The notes below the pieces were generated by a model. That model was given only the letters and a program-made list of their open reading frames with translations. It ran no database searches and was not told the DNA's origin. From contig NZ_CP109055.1 of NCBI RefSeq assembly GCF_035975855.1, positions 1,550,001-1,614,000 on the forward strand: a stretch of DNA of 64,000 nucleotides, read 5' to 3'. Source of the stretch: Streptomyces sp. NBC_01304 (lineage in GTDB: Bacteria; Actinomycetota; Actinomycetes; Streptomycetales; Streptomycetaceae). The position numbers were made by a program, and so were the translations under genes. Positions 1 through 8,321 of the stretch are shown piece by piece. The stretch's first letter is position 1; each line of letters begins with the position of its first letter.

Positions 1-60
1 CTGTCGAAGTACATGACGGCCCTGGGCATCGCCCCGCCGCAGCCCGCGCAGACGCACTGA
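1..60 (+). CDS. C-terminal end of an unidentified protein
   Basis: The first 60 bases read in frame as 19 codons ending in TGA at 58-60, with a tail ending in PPQPAQTH. A strong terminator follows about 50 bases downstream, which supports this as the true 3' end of a plus-strand gene. The fragment is too short to assign to a family; the rest lies outside the window. Confidence 0.6.
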   Translation: MSKYMTALGIAPPQPAQTH

Positions 61-108
61 ACGGGTTAGCGGCGCCGAGCACCCTGCCGCGCACAAGACG
101 AAGCACGC

Positions 109-141
109 AAGGGCCCGCCCCCGGACAGGGAGCGGGCCCTT
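109..141 (+). terminator. Intrinsic terminator after the first gene
   Basis: AAGGGCCCGC at 109-118 pairs perfectly with GCGGGCCCTT at 132-141 around a 13-base loop. The hairpin sits about 50 bases after the stop codon at 60 and before the convergent lactonase gene, so it may serve both directions. Streptomyces terminators often lack a long U tract, as here. Confidence 0.75.
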
Positions 142-216
142 CGTACGTCCTCAGCGCCTGATGGGAGGCCCGGCATCCACTGATGCCTCCCAGGGGCCCG
201 GCCTCCGCCGAACGTC

Positions 217-1245
217 TCAGCCGAACACCACGCACGAAGCCGCCGGAGCCTCGATCGACCCCGCGCGCTCCGGGATGCCCGTCTGCGGGTCGACGGCGAA
301 CCACGTCACGTCGCCGGAGCGTTCGTTGGCCGCGTACAGGAAACGCCCCGAGGGATGCACCGCCAGGTCCCGGGGCCAGTGGCCGCCGCAGTCCACGGTG
401 GTGACCAGGCGCGGCGCGCGGCCCTCGGCGTCCAGGGCGAGCACCGAGATCGCGTCCTGGCCGCGGGTCGCGGTCCACGCGAAGCGGCCGTCCGGGGCGA
501 TCACGACCTCCGACGGGTAGGCGTCGCCGGTGACTTGACCGGCGAGGACGGGGATCTCGCCGAGCGGTTCGAGCCGGCCGGCCTCGGCGTCCCAGCGGCA
601 GGTGGTGAGGGTGGGGGCGAGTTCGTTCATGACGTACGCGAGGTCGCCGCGCGGGTGGAACGCCAGGTGGCGCGGGCCGCTGCCGGGGCGCAGGGCCACC
701 TCGTGGTGCAGGCGCAACTCCCCCGCCGTCAGGGCGCACACCCGCACGGAGTCGGTGCCGAGGTCGACGCTGAGCACCCAGCGGCCGCTGGGGTCGGGCA
801 GCACCTGATGGGCGTGCGGCCCTTCCTGGCGGGCGGCGACGGGCCCCGTCCCCTCGTGCCGGAGCACGCCGCCGGCGCCGTCGAGTGAGCCGTCCGTGTT
901 CAGGGGCAGCCAACTGACGCTGCCCGAACCGTAGTTGGCCGTCAGCACATGTCCTTGCGCGAGCGCGAGGTGTGTCGGCCCGGAGCCGCCGACGAGGGCG
1001 GGCGCGCCGAGCAGTTCGGGCTTGTCGCCGCGCACGCCGAACGCCGCGGCCTGCCCCTCGTCCGTCTCTCCGACCGCGTACAGGACGTCGCCGTCCGGGG
1101 CGAGCGCGAGGTAGGAGGGGTCGGAGAGCGCGTCCGTGGCGCCGAGCACGCTCAGCGCCCCGGTGTCCTGGTCGACCGCAGCCATGAGGATGCCCCGGCC
1201 GCCCGCCGAGGTGAACGAACCGATGTACGCCCGAACGCCGCCCAC
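217..1245 (-). CDS. Lactonase family seven-bladed beta-propeller protein
   Basis: The protein (342 aa from the chosen start) belongs to the lactonase_10 family, which includes cycloisomerase-type 6-phosphogluconolactonase. It opens with YIGSFTSAGGRGI, typical of the first blade, and has recurrent blade motifs such as LALAPDGDVLYAVGE, HLAFHPRGDLAYVMNE and DLAVHPSGRFLYAANE. The last of these carries the family's conserved end signature. I chose the GTG start at 1245 because AAGGGG lies seven bases upstream; a GTG at 1269 would add eight residues. The substrate is unknown: many members of this family are annotated as 6-phosphogluconolactonase without proof. It lies downstream of the nitric oxide synthase gene in the same direction, about 110 bases away, but there is no evidence of a joint role. 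Confidence 0.8.
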   Translation of the reverse strand: MGGVRAYIGSFTSAGGRGILMAAVDQDTGALSVLGATDALSDPSYLALAPDGDVLYAVGETDEGQAAAFGVRGDKPELLGAPALVGGSGPTHLALAQGHVLTANYGSGSVSWLPLNTDGSLDGAGGVLRHEGTGPVAARQEGPHAHQVLPDPSGRWVLSVDLGTDSVRVCALTAGELRLHHEVALRPGSGPRHLAFHPRGDLAYVMNELAPTLTTCRWDAEAGRLEPLGEIPVLAGQVTGDAYPSEVVIAPDGRFAWTATRGQDAISVLALDAEGRAPRLVTTVDCGGHWPRDLAVHPSGRFLYAANERSGDVTWFAVDPQTGIPERAGSIEAPAASCVVFG

Positions 1246-1355
1246 TGGATTGCCCCTTCGTCCCGGCACGCGGGTCCCCGCGTGTCACGGCGCCGACCGT
1301 AGCAGGCGGTCTAGACCAGGATCGGCAGACCCTCGGCCTCGCTTGACCGCGCCCC

Positions 1356-2645
1356 TCAGCCGTCCAGGTCGCCCCGCGCCCGGGCATGCGCCTCGGCGTG
1401 GTGGACGTACGCGGGACGGCGCTCGGTCGGGTCGTAGGTGCGGTGGAAGACGGGGGTCGCGCTGCCGGAGATCGGCGGCACGATCCAGGACCAGTCGGCG
1501 CCCACCGGACGGCCGTGGCGCTCCTCGCGTCCCATGTGGGCGAGGAAGCGCCGCGACTCGGTGTGGTGGTCGGTGACGGTGACGCCCGCCCGGTCGAAGG
1601 AGTGCAGGACGGAGCGGTTGAGCTCGACCAGGGCCCGGTCCTTCCACAGCGAGCGGTCGACGCCGGTGTCGAGGCCCAGGCGGTCGGCGATGCACGGCAG
1701 CAGGTCGTAGCGGTCGGTGTCGGCGAAGTTGCGGGCGCCGATCTCGGTGCCCATGTACCAGCCGTTGAACGGCGCGGTGGGGTAGCAGACACCGCCGATC
1801 TCCAGGCACATGTTGGCGAGTGCGGGCACCGCGTGCCAGCGCAGCCCGAGCTCCGCCCACCATGCGTACTCCGGGTGCTCGATGGCCACTTCGAGCACGG
1901 CGTCCGCCGGCAGCGGGTAGCAGCGGGGCTCCTCCCCCGCGCCCTGCACCACGAGCGGCAGCACGTCGAAGGGCGTGCCCGCGCCGCCGGGCCAGCCGAG
2001 GCGGCGGGCCAGTGCGGTGATCCCGACGTTGCGCGGATCGCCGCACACAGCGCCGTCGGGGGCCTCGTAACCCGCGTACCGGATCAACTGCTCGTTCCAG
2101 ATCCGCGGCCCCGGGCGGCCCGGCTCGTCGGGGGCGAACACCGTGATCAGCGGGCGGATCCGGCCGTCGCGGCCGGCCGCCTCGCGCAGGTGGTCGGCCG
2201 ACTCCGCGGCGATGTCCGCGCCCCGGGTGACCTGCCGTCGATCGCGTACGCGCAGGGAGCGCCAGTAGAGGCGGCCGATGCAGCGGTTGGCGTTGCGCCA
2301 GGCGACGCGGGCGCCGAAGGTGAGTTCTTCGGCGGTGTGGCGGTACGTTCCCGTCGCGTCGATCTCGGCGCGGATCACCTCGGTGCGGTGGGCCGGGTCG
2401 GCGCCGTCGAGTTCCTCGCGGTGGTGCAGGGCGATGAACTCGACGGCCTCCTGCCACCTGGCGATCGGCTCCGGGTGGCCGCCCGCGCATCGGCTGCCCG
2501 GAGCCGTCACCGCCGCCCTGTCGTGGCGCTCACCGGTCTCCGGCAGGGCGGCGGCCCTGCAGGTCACGGTCTCCTGGTCACGGCGCAGGAACTTCCGCAC
2601 GGCGAACACCCCCAGGCGGCTGCGGGACGCGAACCGCTCCCGCAC
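1356..2645 (-). CDS. nos: Nitric oxide synthase oxygenase
   Basis: This is a bacterial nitric oxide synthase oxygenase, which makes NO and citrulline from arginine using heme and a pterin. It has the heme-thiolate segment WRNANRCIGR (residues 116-125, Cys122) and the arginine-site block CYPTAPFNGWYMGTEIG, with the substrate-binding Glu near residue 301. The C-terminal core signature PPISGSATPVFHRTYD is also present. At 429 aa it is longer than the roughly 360-residue bacterial enzymes because of an N-terminal extension of about 55 residues; a GTG around residue 16 with GGGGGTG upstream is an alternative start. There is no reductase domain, so electrons must come from separate proteins, as in other bacteria. 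No thaxtomin-type biosynthetic genes are nearby. Confidence 0.93.
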   Translation of the reverse strand: MRERFASRSRLGVFAVRKFLRRDQETVTCRAAALPETGERHDRAAVTAPGSRCAGGHPEPIARWQEAVEFIALHHREELDGADPAHRTEVIRAEIDATGTYRHTAEELTFGARVAWRNANRCIGRLYWRSLRVRDRRQVTRGADIAAESADHLREAAGRDGRIRPLITVFAPDEPGRPGPRIWNEQLIRYAGYEAPDGAVCGDPRNVGITALARRLGWPGGAGTPFDVLPLVVQGAGEEPRCYPLPADAVLEVAIEHPEYAWWAELGLRWHAVPALANMCLEIGGVCYPTAPFNGWYMGTEIGARNFADTDRYDLLPCIADRLGLDTGVDRSLWKDRALVELNRSVLHSFDRAGVTVTDHHTESRRFLAHMGREERHGRPVGADWSWIVPPISGSATPVFHRTYDPTERRPAYVHHAEAHARARGDLDG

Positions 2646-2854
2646 GGTCCGCGCGTGACTCCCGTGTGTGTCGCGGGATTACCCTCCGCTCCCCCTGATC
2701 CACCCTGTATGTGCCCGGTGAATGTGCCTCATTCACGGGCGGGTTGTACATGTCGCAGGTCAGGGTCGGGAGTTGCGCGGGAGTGCGTGCCGGGCGCGTG
2801 CGCCGGGCCGGGAGCGTGCGTGCCGGGCGTCGGGGTGCCGGCGGCAGCAAGCCC

Positions 2855-3238
2855 TCAGGCCGCGCTGTCGGCCTCGGGCGGGCGGTCGCCGTCCGCCAGG
2901 GCCGCCGGATACCGGTCGACGAAGGTGAACGCGGCCTCCAGGCGGGCGAGTTGGATCACCTTCATCACGGACGGTCCGCCACGTACGACCCAGAGCGTGC
3001 CGCCGCGCTCGGCGACCCGGGACCGGATCCCCGACAGCAGGCGCAGACCTGCGGGATCCAGGAACGTCACGGCGGTCAGGTCGACCACCACCTCGGGACA
3101 GCGGCGGACCATCAGTTCCGCCGCGTGTGGTGCGAGCGCCACCGCGGCCTGGATGTCCATCTCCCCGTGGAGTTCCAGGACGGTGGTCGGTCCCACGACT
3201 TGCGCGTACATCGCGTAGGCCGGTTCATCGGCGCTCAT
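2855..3238 (-). CDS. STAS-domain protein (anti-sigma factor antagonist-like)
   Basis: This 127-aa protein is a single STAS domain of the SpoIIAA/RsbV type, with the usual core VVVDLTAVTFLDPAGLRLL. In phosphorylatable antagonists this loop reads D-S-S/T-G; here it is D-P-A-G, so the regulatory serine is missing. That suggests the protein is not switched by a partner kinase in the usual way. The start at 3238 is chosen because AGGGGG lies six bases upstream of ATG. An upstream ATG at 3256 would add six residues but lacks a good ribosome site. It follows two GAF-ANTAR genes in the same direction across a 248-base gap, in which I see no gene. Confidence 0.85.
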   Translation of the reverse strand: MSADEPAYAMYAQVVGPTTVLELHGEMDIQAAVALAPHAAELMVRRCPEVVVDLTAVTFLDPAGLRLLSGIRSRVAERGGTLWVVRGGPSVMKVIQLARLEAAFTFVDRYPAALADGDRPPEADSAA

Positions 3239-3486
3239 CGCGAACCCCCTGCACATTTCTCAGGACAGACAGAAAATGGGCGAGGCCTCGATGCGGGATC
3301 GCAGCGGGGCGTCACCACCACCGAGGTCCAGGGCGATGGCCAACTCTTACACCGGTTGCAGAGCCCGGTGCCACCTCTCGTCCCCCAAGGGACCGAAGCC
3401 GATTCAAGGGTGCCCACGATCGATCGGCCGCGATCGAGTTCGACCGTTCCTGCCCCGCGCGCGACACAACTGCGGTATGCGTACGG

Positions 3487-4230
3487 TCAGTTGAGGAGGG
3501 AGAGCACCGAGTTCGCGTCGAGGTCACGGCGGACCAGGGCCTGGGCGGTGTCGGTGAGGCGCAGGCCGTTGGCCCTGCAGTAGCTCTGCAGGGCGTGCAG
3601 GGCCCGGGTGAGGTCGAGCCCGCCCCGTTCGGCGAGCATCCCCGTGGCCATCTCGACGGCCGCCTTGCCCGCCAGCGCGGACTGTACGCGGGTGAGGATG
3701 TCACCGGTACCGGCCTGATCGGCGCGGTAGTGGATGAGGGCCAGGGCCGCCACATCGGCGAGGGCCTGGGCCAGCCGCAGGTCGGCGGCGGGCAGACCGC
3801 CGGGCGCGGCGAGCAGGAGGTTCACCGCACCGATGGTCCGGTCCCCCGCACGCAGCGGCAGCGCATGCGCGGCGCGGTAGCCGGCCCGCACCGCGAGGGG
3901 CACCAACTCCGGCCAGCGGTCGGCAATTCCACCCAGGTCGGCGACGTCCACGGGCCGGCCGGTGCGGTAGCAGTCCAGGCACGGCCCCTGCCCGCTCTGC
4001 AGCCGGAACATCTCGACGAGCGCCGCACTCTCGCCGGAGACCGCCATGGTGCGCAGGCCGCCACGGGCCGTCGCCATCATGATGCCCACGTCATGCGCCC
4101 CGACGATCTCGACGCAGTGCCGTGCCAACCGGTCCAGGAGGACCACCGGGTCGAAGTCCTCGGCGAGGGTGTCGGTCAGACCGACGAATGCCTCGGCGAG
4201 CTGCTGTTCCCGGTTCATGTGACCGTTCAC
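3487..4230 (-). CDS. GAF-ANTAR domain regulator
   Basis: The protein (247 aa) has a GAF sensor domain at about residues 20-165, including the segment GQGPCLDCYRTGRPV, and a C-terminal ANTAR RNA-binding domain at about 180-240 (for example AVEMATGMLAERGGLD). ANTAR proteins act as antiterminators that bind paired RNA hairpins in nascent transcripts. The GTG start at 4230 overlaps the TGA stop of the upstream gene in the sequence GTGA, so translation of the two is probably coupled. The ligand of the GAF domain is unknown. Together with its neighbour it forms a tandem pair of similar regulators. Confidence 0.88.
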   Translation of the reverse strand: MNGHMNREQQLAEAFVGLTDTLAEDFDPVVLLDRLARHCVEIVGAHDVGIMMATARGGLRTMAVSGESAALVEMFRLQSGQGPCLDCYRTGRPVDVADLGGIADRWPELVPLAVRAGYRAAHALPLRAGDRTIGAVNLLLAAPGGLPAADLRLAQALADVAALALIHYRADQAGTGDILTRVQSALAGKAAVEMATGMLAERGGLDLTRALHALQSYCRANGLRLTDTAQALVRRDLDANSVLSLLN

Positions 4231-5108
4231 CGTCCCTCTTCATTCGTGCTGCGCCGCCTGGGCTCAGCGTCCGGGACTGTCTCCGCCTGGAAGCGGAGTG
4301 CCCGGTCGACGACGTCTCGGGCCACCTCGGTGACCGTGCGTCCCTCGGCGAAGGCGTGCGCCCGCAGCCGGTCCAGGGCCTGCTGCGGGTCGGTTTCCAA
4401 CTGTGCCATGACCATGCCGACGGCCTGGTGGACCTCGGTGTGGTCGGCCTCCGCAGCCTCTACCCATGACGCTACTCCGCTCCCGTCCACCGGGTCATGG
4501 CCGTCGGGTTCGGCAGCGAACTGCAGGTCGGAGCCGTGGCGCGGATTCAGCTCGAAGTCGTGGTGCAGATTCAGGACGGCGAAGGTGAGCGCGTCCCGCA
4601 CCATGAGCGCGAGCCGCAGCTCCCGCTCGGACAGCGCGCCCACGCTGTCGCGGTACAGGTCGAAGGTGCCGATCGCCAGTACGCCGGTGCCGAGCGGCAG
4701 GGAGAACACCGCCCGCGCGCCCAGCTCCACGGCCTGCTGTGCGAAGACCGGCCATCTGCGGAAGTCGGGCCCGCCGGTGAGGTCCGCGGCCAGCACCGGC
4801 GCGACCAGCTCCAGCGCCGACCTGCAGGGCCCTTCACCCAGGGTGTACTGGGCCTCGGCCAGCCGGCCCGCGACCGGGTCGCTGGCGCACCACAGGGCCT
4901 GCACCGCGCCGGGCGCGGTGAGGGACACCGAGGCCCCCGTCACGGGGAGCAGGTCGAGGCAGGCCCGGCACAGCGCCAGGGGAACATCCCGGCGCGCGAC
5001 GCCCGCGGCAGCCGCCGCCAGGGCGGCCGTGATCTGCTGACGCCCCTCGGAAACGCGGCCGGAGGCTCCGTCGCCCTTGTCGTCACCACCAGGTTGCTCA
5101 CGCCGCAT
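4227..5108 (-). CDS. GAF-ANTAR domain regulator, first of a coupled pair
   Basis: This 293-aa protein has a GAF-like domain at about residues 25-200, containing TLGEGPCRSALELVAPV, and a C-terminal ANTAR domain (HQAVGMVMAQLETDPQQALD). It is therefore a likely sensory transcription antiterminator. The ATG at 5108 is chosen because GGAGG lies seven bases upstream. Reading further upstream gives an Arg/Pro-rich stretch that does not look coding. Its stop overlaps the start of the next GAF-ANTAR gene by four bases, so the pair may work together or form a heterodimer. The last 30 residues are polar and probably disordered. Confidence 0.85.
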   Translation of the reverse strand: MRREQPGGDDKGDGASGRVSEGRQQITAALAAAAAGVARRDVPLALCRACLDLLPVTGASVSLTAPGAVQALWCASDPVAGRLAEAQYTLGEGPCRSALELVAPVLAADLTGGPDFRRWPVFAQQAVELGARAVFSLPLGTGVLAIGTFDLYRDSVGALSERELRLALMVRDALTFAVLNLHHDFELNPRHGSDLQFAAEPDGHDPVDGSGVASWVEAAEADHTEVHQAVGMVMAQLETDPQQALDRLRAHAFAEGRTVTEVARDVVDRALRFQAETVPDAEPRRRSTNEEGR

Positions 5109-5333
5109 CGCCACACCTCCGCCCGTCCCACACAGCCGGCCGACATGATCCACCAGTATGGGCCACGACCCGGGCCCCGGACGGAAACATGCCCTGGGCG
5201 TAACGGCGTACGCCGTCGGATGCCCGCGAACGGCGCGCGGCACCGAACGCTCCGGGGCCCACCGGGGTCGGCTGCGGACACGGGGCGGCGACGGGCCCGG
5301 CGGGCCGCCTCAGGGGATGCGGTCGAGCGCCGC

Positions 5334-6824
5334 TCAGGCGCCTTCCACACGGGCACGTACCGAGCCGCGCAGGGGCACGGCGAGATGGGTGAGCGCCCGC
5401 TCCAGGGCGTGCAGATGGGCCAGCGCCTGCTCGGCGCCGGGGTGATGGTCCGCCGCGGTGGCGGGCTCGGGCAGCCGTCCTGCGGCCTCGGTTCCGACCA
5501 GGGCGTGTACGGCCGTGGCGACGCGTTCGCACGCGGCGGTGAGGCGGGCGTCGTGGGAGGCGTCGGGGTCCGCGGCCACGGCGGCGAGGCCGCGCACCTC
5601 GCGGGCGCAGTCGTCGAGCAGGACCAGGATCTGGCGGGCCCGCGCCTTGCGGGCCCGGTAGGGGCTCAGCGGGTGCACCAGCGGGGCGAGGGCCATACGG
5701 ACGCGGCCGAGCAGGATCTCGAGTTCGGCGGCGTGCGGGGCGGGGTCGGCGCGGTCGTCGCCCGCGAGCCGGCGGGCGGCCTCGGTGGTGCAGCGGTGCA
5801 CGCGCTGCAGGGCGCGGCCGACCCAGGCGTCGGTGGCCGCGTGCGTGGTGATCGGCAGGATCAGGGCGACGGCCAGGGCCGCGCCGAGCGCGCCGATGCC
5901 GGTCTCGACGAAGCGCAGGGCGAGCAGTCCCGGGTGCAGCACGCCGAGGAGCCCGTACAGCAGTCCCGCCATGACGGTCACGAAGAACATCATCCAGGAG
6001 TACGACGGCGCGGCGGTGTAGAAGATCCCGAAGACGCAGACCGCGACGAGCGCGGCGGTCGGCGCGGGTGCCCCGTGCAGGGGTACGGCGATCAGCAGCC
6101 CGGCCGCGATGCCGACGACCGTGCCGACGACGCGGCGGAAGCCCCGGACCAGGGTCTCGCCGCGCGAGGCGGTGTTGACGAAGATCCACCAGGCAGTGCC
6201 GACGGCCCAGTACCAGCGGTCGCCGGACACGAACTGCCCGACGGCGATGGCGAAGGCGCAGGCGGCGCTCGCCTGGAAGGCCTGCCGGGTGCTCGGCCGG
6301 GCGAGGCCGAGTCCGGCCAGCGGCGCGGGCTGCGCGGCGGGCGGGGTGCGGCGCTCGATGGGCCAGAGCACGAAGCGGACGGTGCCCGCGGCGGCGAGGG
6401 CCAGCGCGACGGCGGCGTACAGCTGGGGCAGCTCGGCCGGGGCGGCGTGCAGGAACTGGATGACGAAGAACTGCATGAACGCGAAAATGCCGAGCGCATG
6501 CCCGCGAGCACCCCAGCGCCGCGCGTACACGCCGCAGAACACCACGGTCACGAAGGCGACGTCGCGCAGCAGCGGCAGTGCGTGCAGCGAGGCGGCGAGG
6601 GCGAGCACCGGGAAGCCCGCGGCGGGCAGCAGCGCGGTGGTGACGGCCTGCCGGCGCACCGTGGGGTCGGCGACCGTGAACAGCGCGAGCAGCGCGGCGA
6701 GTCCGCCGGTGATGGACGCGGTCAGCGACAGCCCGGCGAGCTCCGCGGCCGCGACCGCGAGTCCGACACCGAGCACCGCACGCAGCGAGACCCGCAGGCG
6801 CAGACGCCCCGGATCCGGCGCCAC
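5334..6824 (-). CDS. FUSC-family membrane protein (putative aromatic acid exporter)
   Basis: The protein (496 aa) has the two-block arrangement of the fusaric acid resistance (FUSC) family. Two hydrophobic clusters of about five or six helices are separated by a polar linker, and a cytoplasmic helical tail of about 130 residues follows. The second cluster begins around QAFQASAACAFAIAVGQF, followed by WYWAVGTAWWIFVNTASRGE, which resembles the FUSC core. FUSC relatives export aromatic carboxylates, but no substrate can be read here. The GTG at 6824 is chosen because GGAGG lies six bases upstream. It is divergent from an AsnC/Lrp regulator, a common arrangement for a locally controlled exporter. 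Confidence 0.82.
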   Translation of the reverse strand: MAPDPGRLRLRVSLRAVLGVGLAVAAAELAGLSLTASITGGLAALLALFTVADPTVRRQAVTTALLPAAGFPVLALAASLHALPLLRDVAFVTVVFCGVYARRWGARGHALGIFAFMQFFVIQFLHAAPAELPQLYAAVALALAAAGTVRFVLWPIERRTPPAAQPAPLAGLGLARPSTRQAFQASAACAFAIAVGQFVSGDRWYWAVGTAWWIFVNTASRGETLVRGFRRVVGTVVGIAAGLLIAVPLHGAPAPTAALVAVCVFGIFYTAAPSYSWMMFFVTVMAGLLYGLLGVLHPGLLALRFVETGIGALGAALAVALILPITTHAATDAWVGRALQRVHRCTTEAARRLAGDDRADPAPHAAELEILLGRVRMALAPLVHPLSPYRARKARARQILVLLDDCAREVRGLAAVAADPDASHDARLTAACERVATAVHALVGTEAAGRLPEPATAADHHPGAEQALAHLHALERALTHLAVPLRGSVRARVEGA

Positions 6825-6991
6825 AAACATCCTCCGCACTGCTGTGCCCCGCCCCTTCTCCTCAGCCGTTGATCACTTCTGGCGACCGCGCCCGGCTTTC
6901 GACATGAAAAAGCGCCACGGGACCCTTCCCGCAGCGCCATCGATGAGGTAAGGAAAACATCAGGTGGCCCACTGGCTCAACTCGACCTCTG

Positions 6992-7016
6992 ACAACTGCG
7001 CCATTGGTACAGTTGT
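6992..7016. promoter_or_regulatory. Inverted repeat upstream of the AsnC/Lrp gene
   Basis: ACAACTG at 6992-6998 and CAGTTGT at 7010-7016 form a perfect seven-base inverted repeat with an 11-base spacer. The spacer and right arm contain a -10-like TACAGT. It lies in the 229-base gap between the divergent FUSC gene and the AsnC-type regulator, 38 bases before the regulator start. It is a reasonable operator for autoregulation; binding has not been shown. Confidence 0.5.
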
Positions 7017-7053
7017 GGACGATCATGCAGGACGCACAGGAGGCCAACGGACC

Positions 7054-7560
7054 ATGGCGGTGGACGAGCTCGACACCCGGATTCTGCGGCTGCTCCTGGA
7101 GCAGCCGCGCACCAGCGTGCGGGAGTACGCGCGGATTCTGGGCATCGCCCGCGGCACCCTGCAGGCCCGGCTCGACCGACTGGAGCGGGACGGCGTGATC
7201 ACCGGCACGGGCCCCACGCTGTCGCCGGCCGCGCTCGGCCACCCGGTCCTCGCGTTCGTGCACATCGAGGTCACCCAGGGGCACCTGGACGAGGTGGGGG
7301 AAGCGCTCGCCGCCGTGCCGGAGATCATCGAGGCCTTTTCGATCACCGGGGGCGGGGATCTGCTGACCCGCGTGGCCGCCCGCGACAACGCGCACCTCGA
7401 AGATGTGATCCAGCAGCTGATCCAGCTGCCCGGCGTGGTCCGCACCCGGACCGAGATGGTGCTGCGCGAACGGGTGCCGCACCGCCTGTTGCCGCTGGTC
7501 GAGGCGGTGGGCCGGGCCTCGGCGTCCGCGGGCCGCGCGGCGGACGAAAAGCGGCTTTGA
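7054..7560 (+). CDS. AsnC/Lrp family transcriptional regulator
   Basis: The protein (168 aa) has an N-terminal winged helix beginning DELDTRILRLLLEQPR, whose recognition region includes ILGIARGTLQARLDRLER. A C-terminal RAM effector-binding domain covers about residues 65-145, including ITGGGDLLTRVAARD. Such proteins respond to amino acids or related small molecules and form octamers. The ATG at 7054 is preceded by AGGAGG ten bases upstream; a longer reading to 6964 has no support. It is divergent from the FUSC exporter and probably controls it. The effector is unknown. Confidence 0.9.
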   Translation: MAVDELDTRILRLLLEQPRTSVREYARILGIARGTLQARLDRLERDGVITGTGPTLSPAALGHPVLAFVHIEVTQGHLDEVGEALAAVPEIIEAFSITGGGDLLTRVAARDNAHLEDVIQQLIQLPGVVRTRTEMVLRERVPHRLLPLVEAVGRASASAGRAADEKRL

Positions 7561-7585
7561 TCGGCGTATTGGCATGCTTGGGGGC

Positions 7586-8314
7586 ATGAGCACTGCGAAC
7601 GCCCCGCGCGGCACCGGCGACCACCACACCGGACTCAACGGCACCACGGTCATCTTCGACCTCGACGGGACGCTCGTCGACAGCGAACCGAACTACTTCG
7701 AAGCGGGCCGTCAGGTGCTCGCCTCGCAGGGCATCACGGACTTCACCTGGGAGGACCACGAGCGCTATGTCGGCATCTCCACCGCCGAGACGCTGGAGCT
7801 GTGGCGCGAGAAGTACGGCCTGACGACTCCCCTCGCAGAGCTCCTCGCCGACAAGAACCGCCGCTATCTGGAGCTGGCCCGCACCTCGACGCACGCCTAT
7901 CCGGAGATGCGCCAGTTCGCCGACATGCTGCACGCGGACGGGGTGCCGATGGCGGTGGCGTCCGGCTCCTCGCTCGACGCGATCCACGCCATCCTCGAAG
8001 GCACCGGCCTCGACTCCCTCCTGACCACCGTGATCTCCGCCGACGAGGTCGAGCGGGGCAAGCCGGCGCCGGACGTGTTCCTGGAGGCGGCCCGCCGGCT
8101 CGGGGCGGCGCCCGCGGACTGCGTGGTCATGGAGGACGCGGCGCCGGGCGCCCTCGCGGCGCAGCGCGCGGGGATGGCGTGCATCGCGATTCCGTACGTC
8201 GCCGCCGACGCGGGCGACGCGGCGTTCGAGGCGGCGGGGCTGCTCTTCCCCGGCGGCCAGTCGGAGTTCAGCGCGCGGGCGGCGTACGACTGGATCGCGG
8301 GCCTGCAGAGGTAG
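7586..8314 (+). CDS. HAD-superfamily phosphatase (beta-phosphoglucomutase-like)
   Basis: The protein (242 aa) is a haloacid dehalogenase family member of subfamily IA. Motif I is IFDLDGTLVDSE with the nucleophile Asp, motif II is the VASGSS region, motif III lies in ERGKPAPDVF, and motif IV is VVMEDAAPGALAA. A helical cap follows motif I. This set resembles beta-phosphoglucomutase and 2-deoxyglucose-6-phosphate phosphatase relatives; the substrate cannot be inferred. An ATG at 7574 would add four residues. Neither start has an ideally spaced ribosome site, and a short or leaderless transcript is possible. Confidence 0.88.
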   Translation: MSTANAPRGTGDHHTGLNGTTVIFDLDGTLVDSEPNYFEAGRQVLASQGITDFTWEDHERYVGISTAETLELWREKYGLTTPLAELLADKNRRYLELARTSTHAYPEMRQFADMLHADGVPMAVASGSSLDAIHAILEGTGLDSLLTTVISADEVERGKPAPDVFLEAARRLGAAPADCVVMEDAAPGALAAQRAGMACIAIPYVAADAGDAAFEAAGLLFPGGQSEFSARAAYDWIAGLQR

Positions 8315-8321
8315 TTGCGCG

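Noticed and set aside
1356..2645. Thaxtomin-type biosynthetic cluster
   Set aside because: The NOS gene alone suggested it, but no peptide synthetase or nitrating P450 gene lies nearby.
4497..6872. A 791-codon plus-strand frame
   Set aside because: It is antisense to the GAF-ANTAR and FUSC genes, has low-complexity Gly/Arg/Gln composition and no ribosome site.
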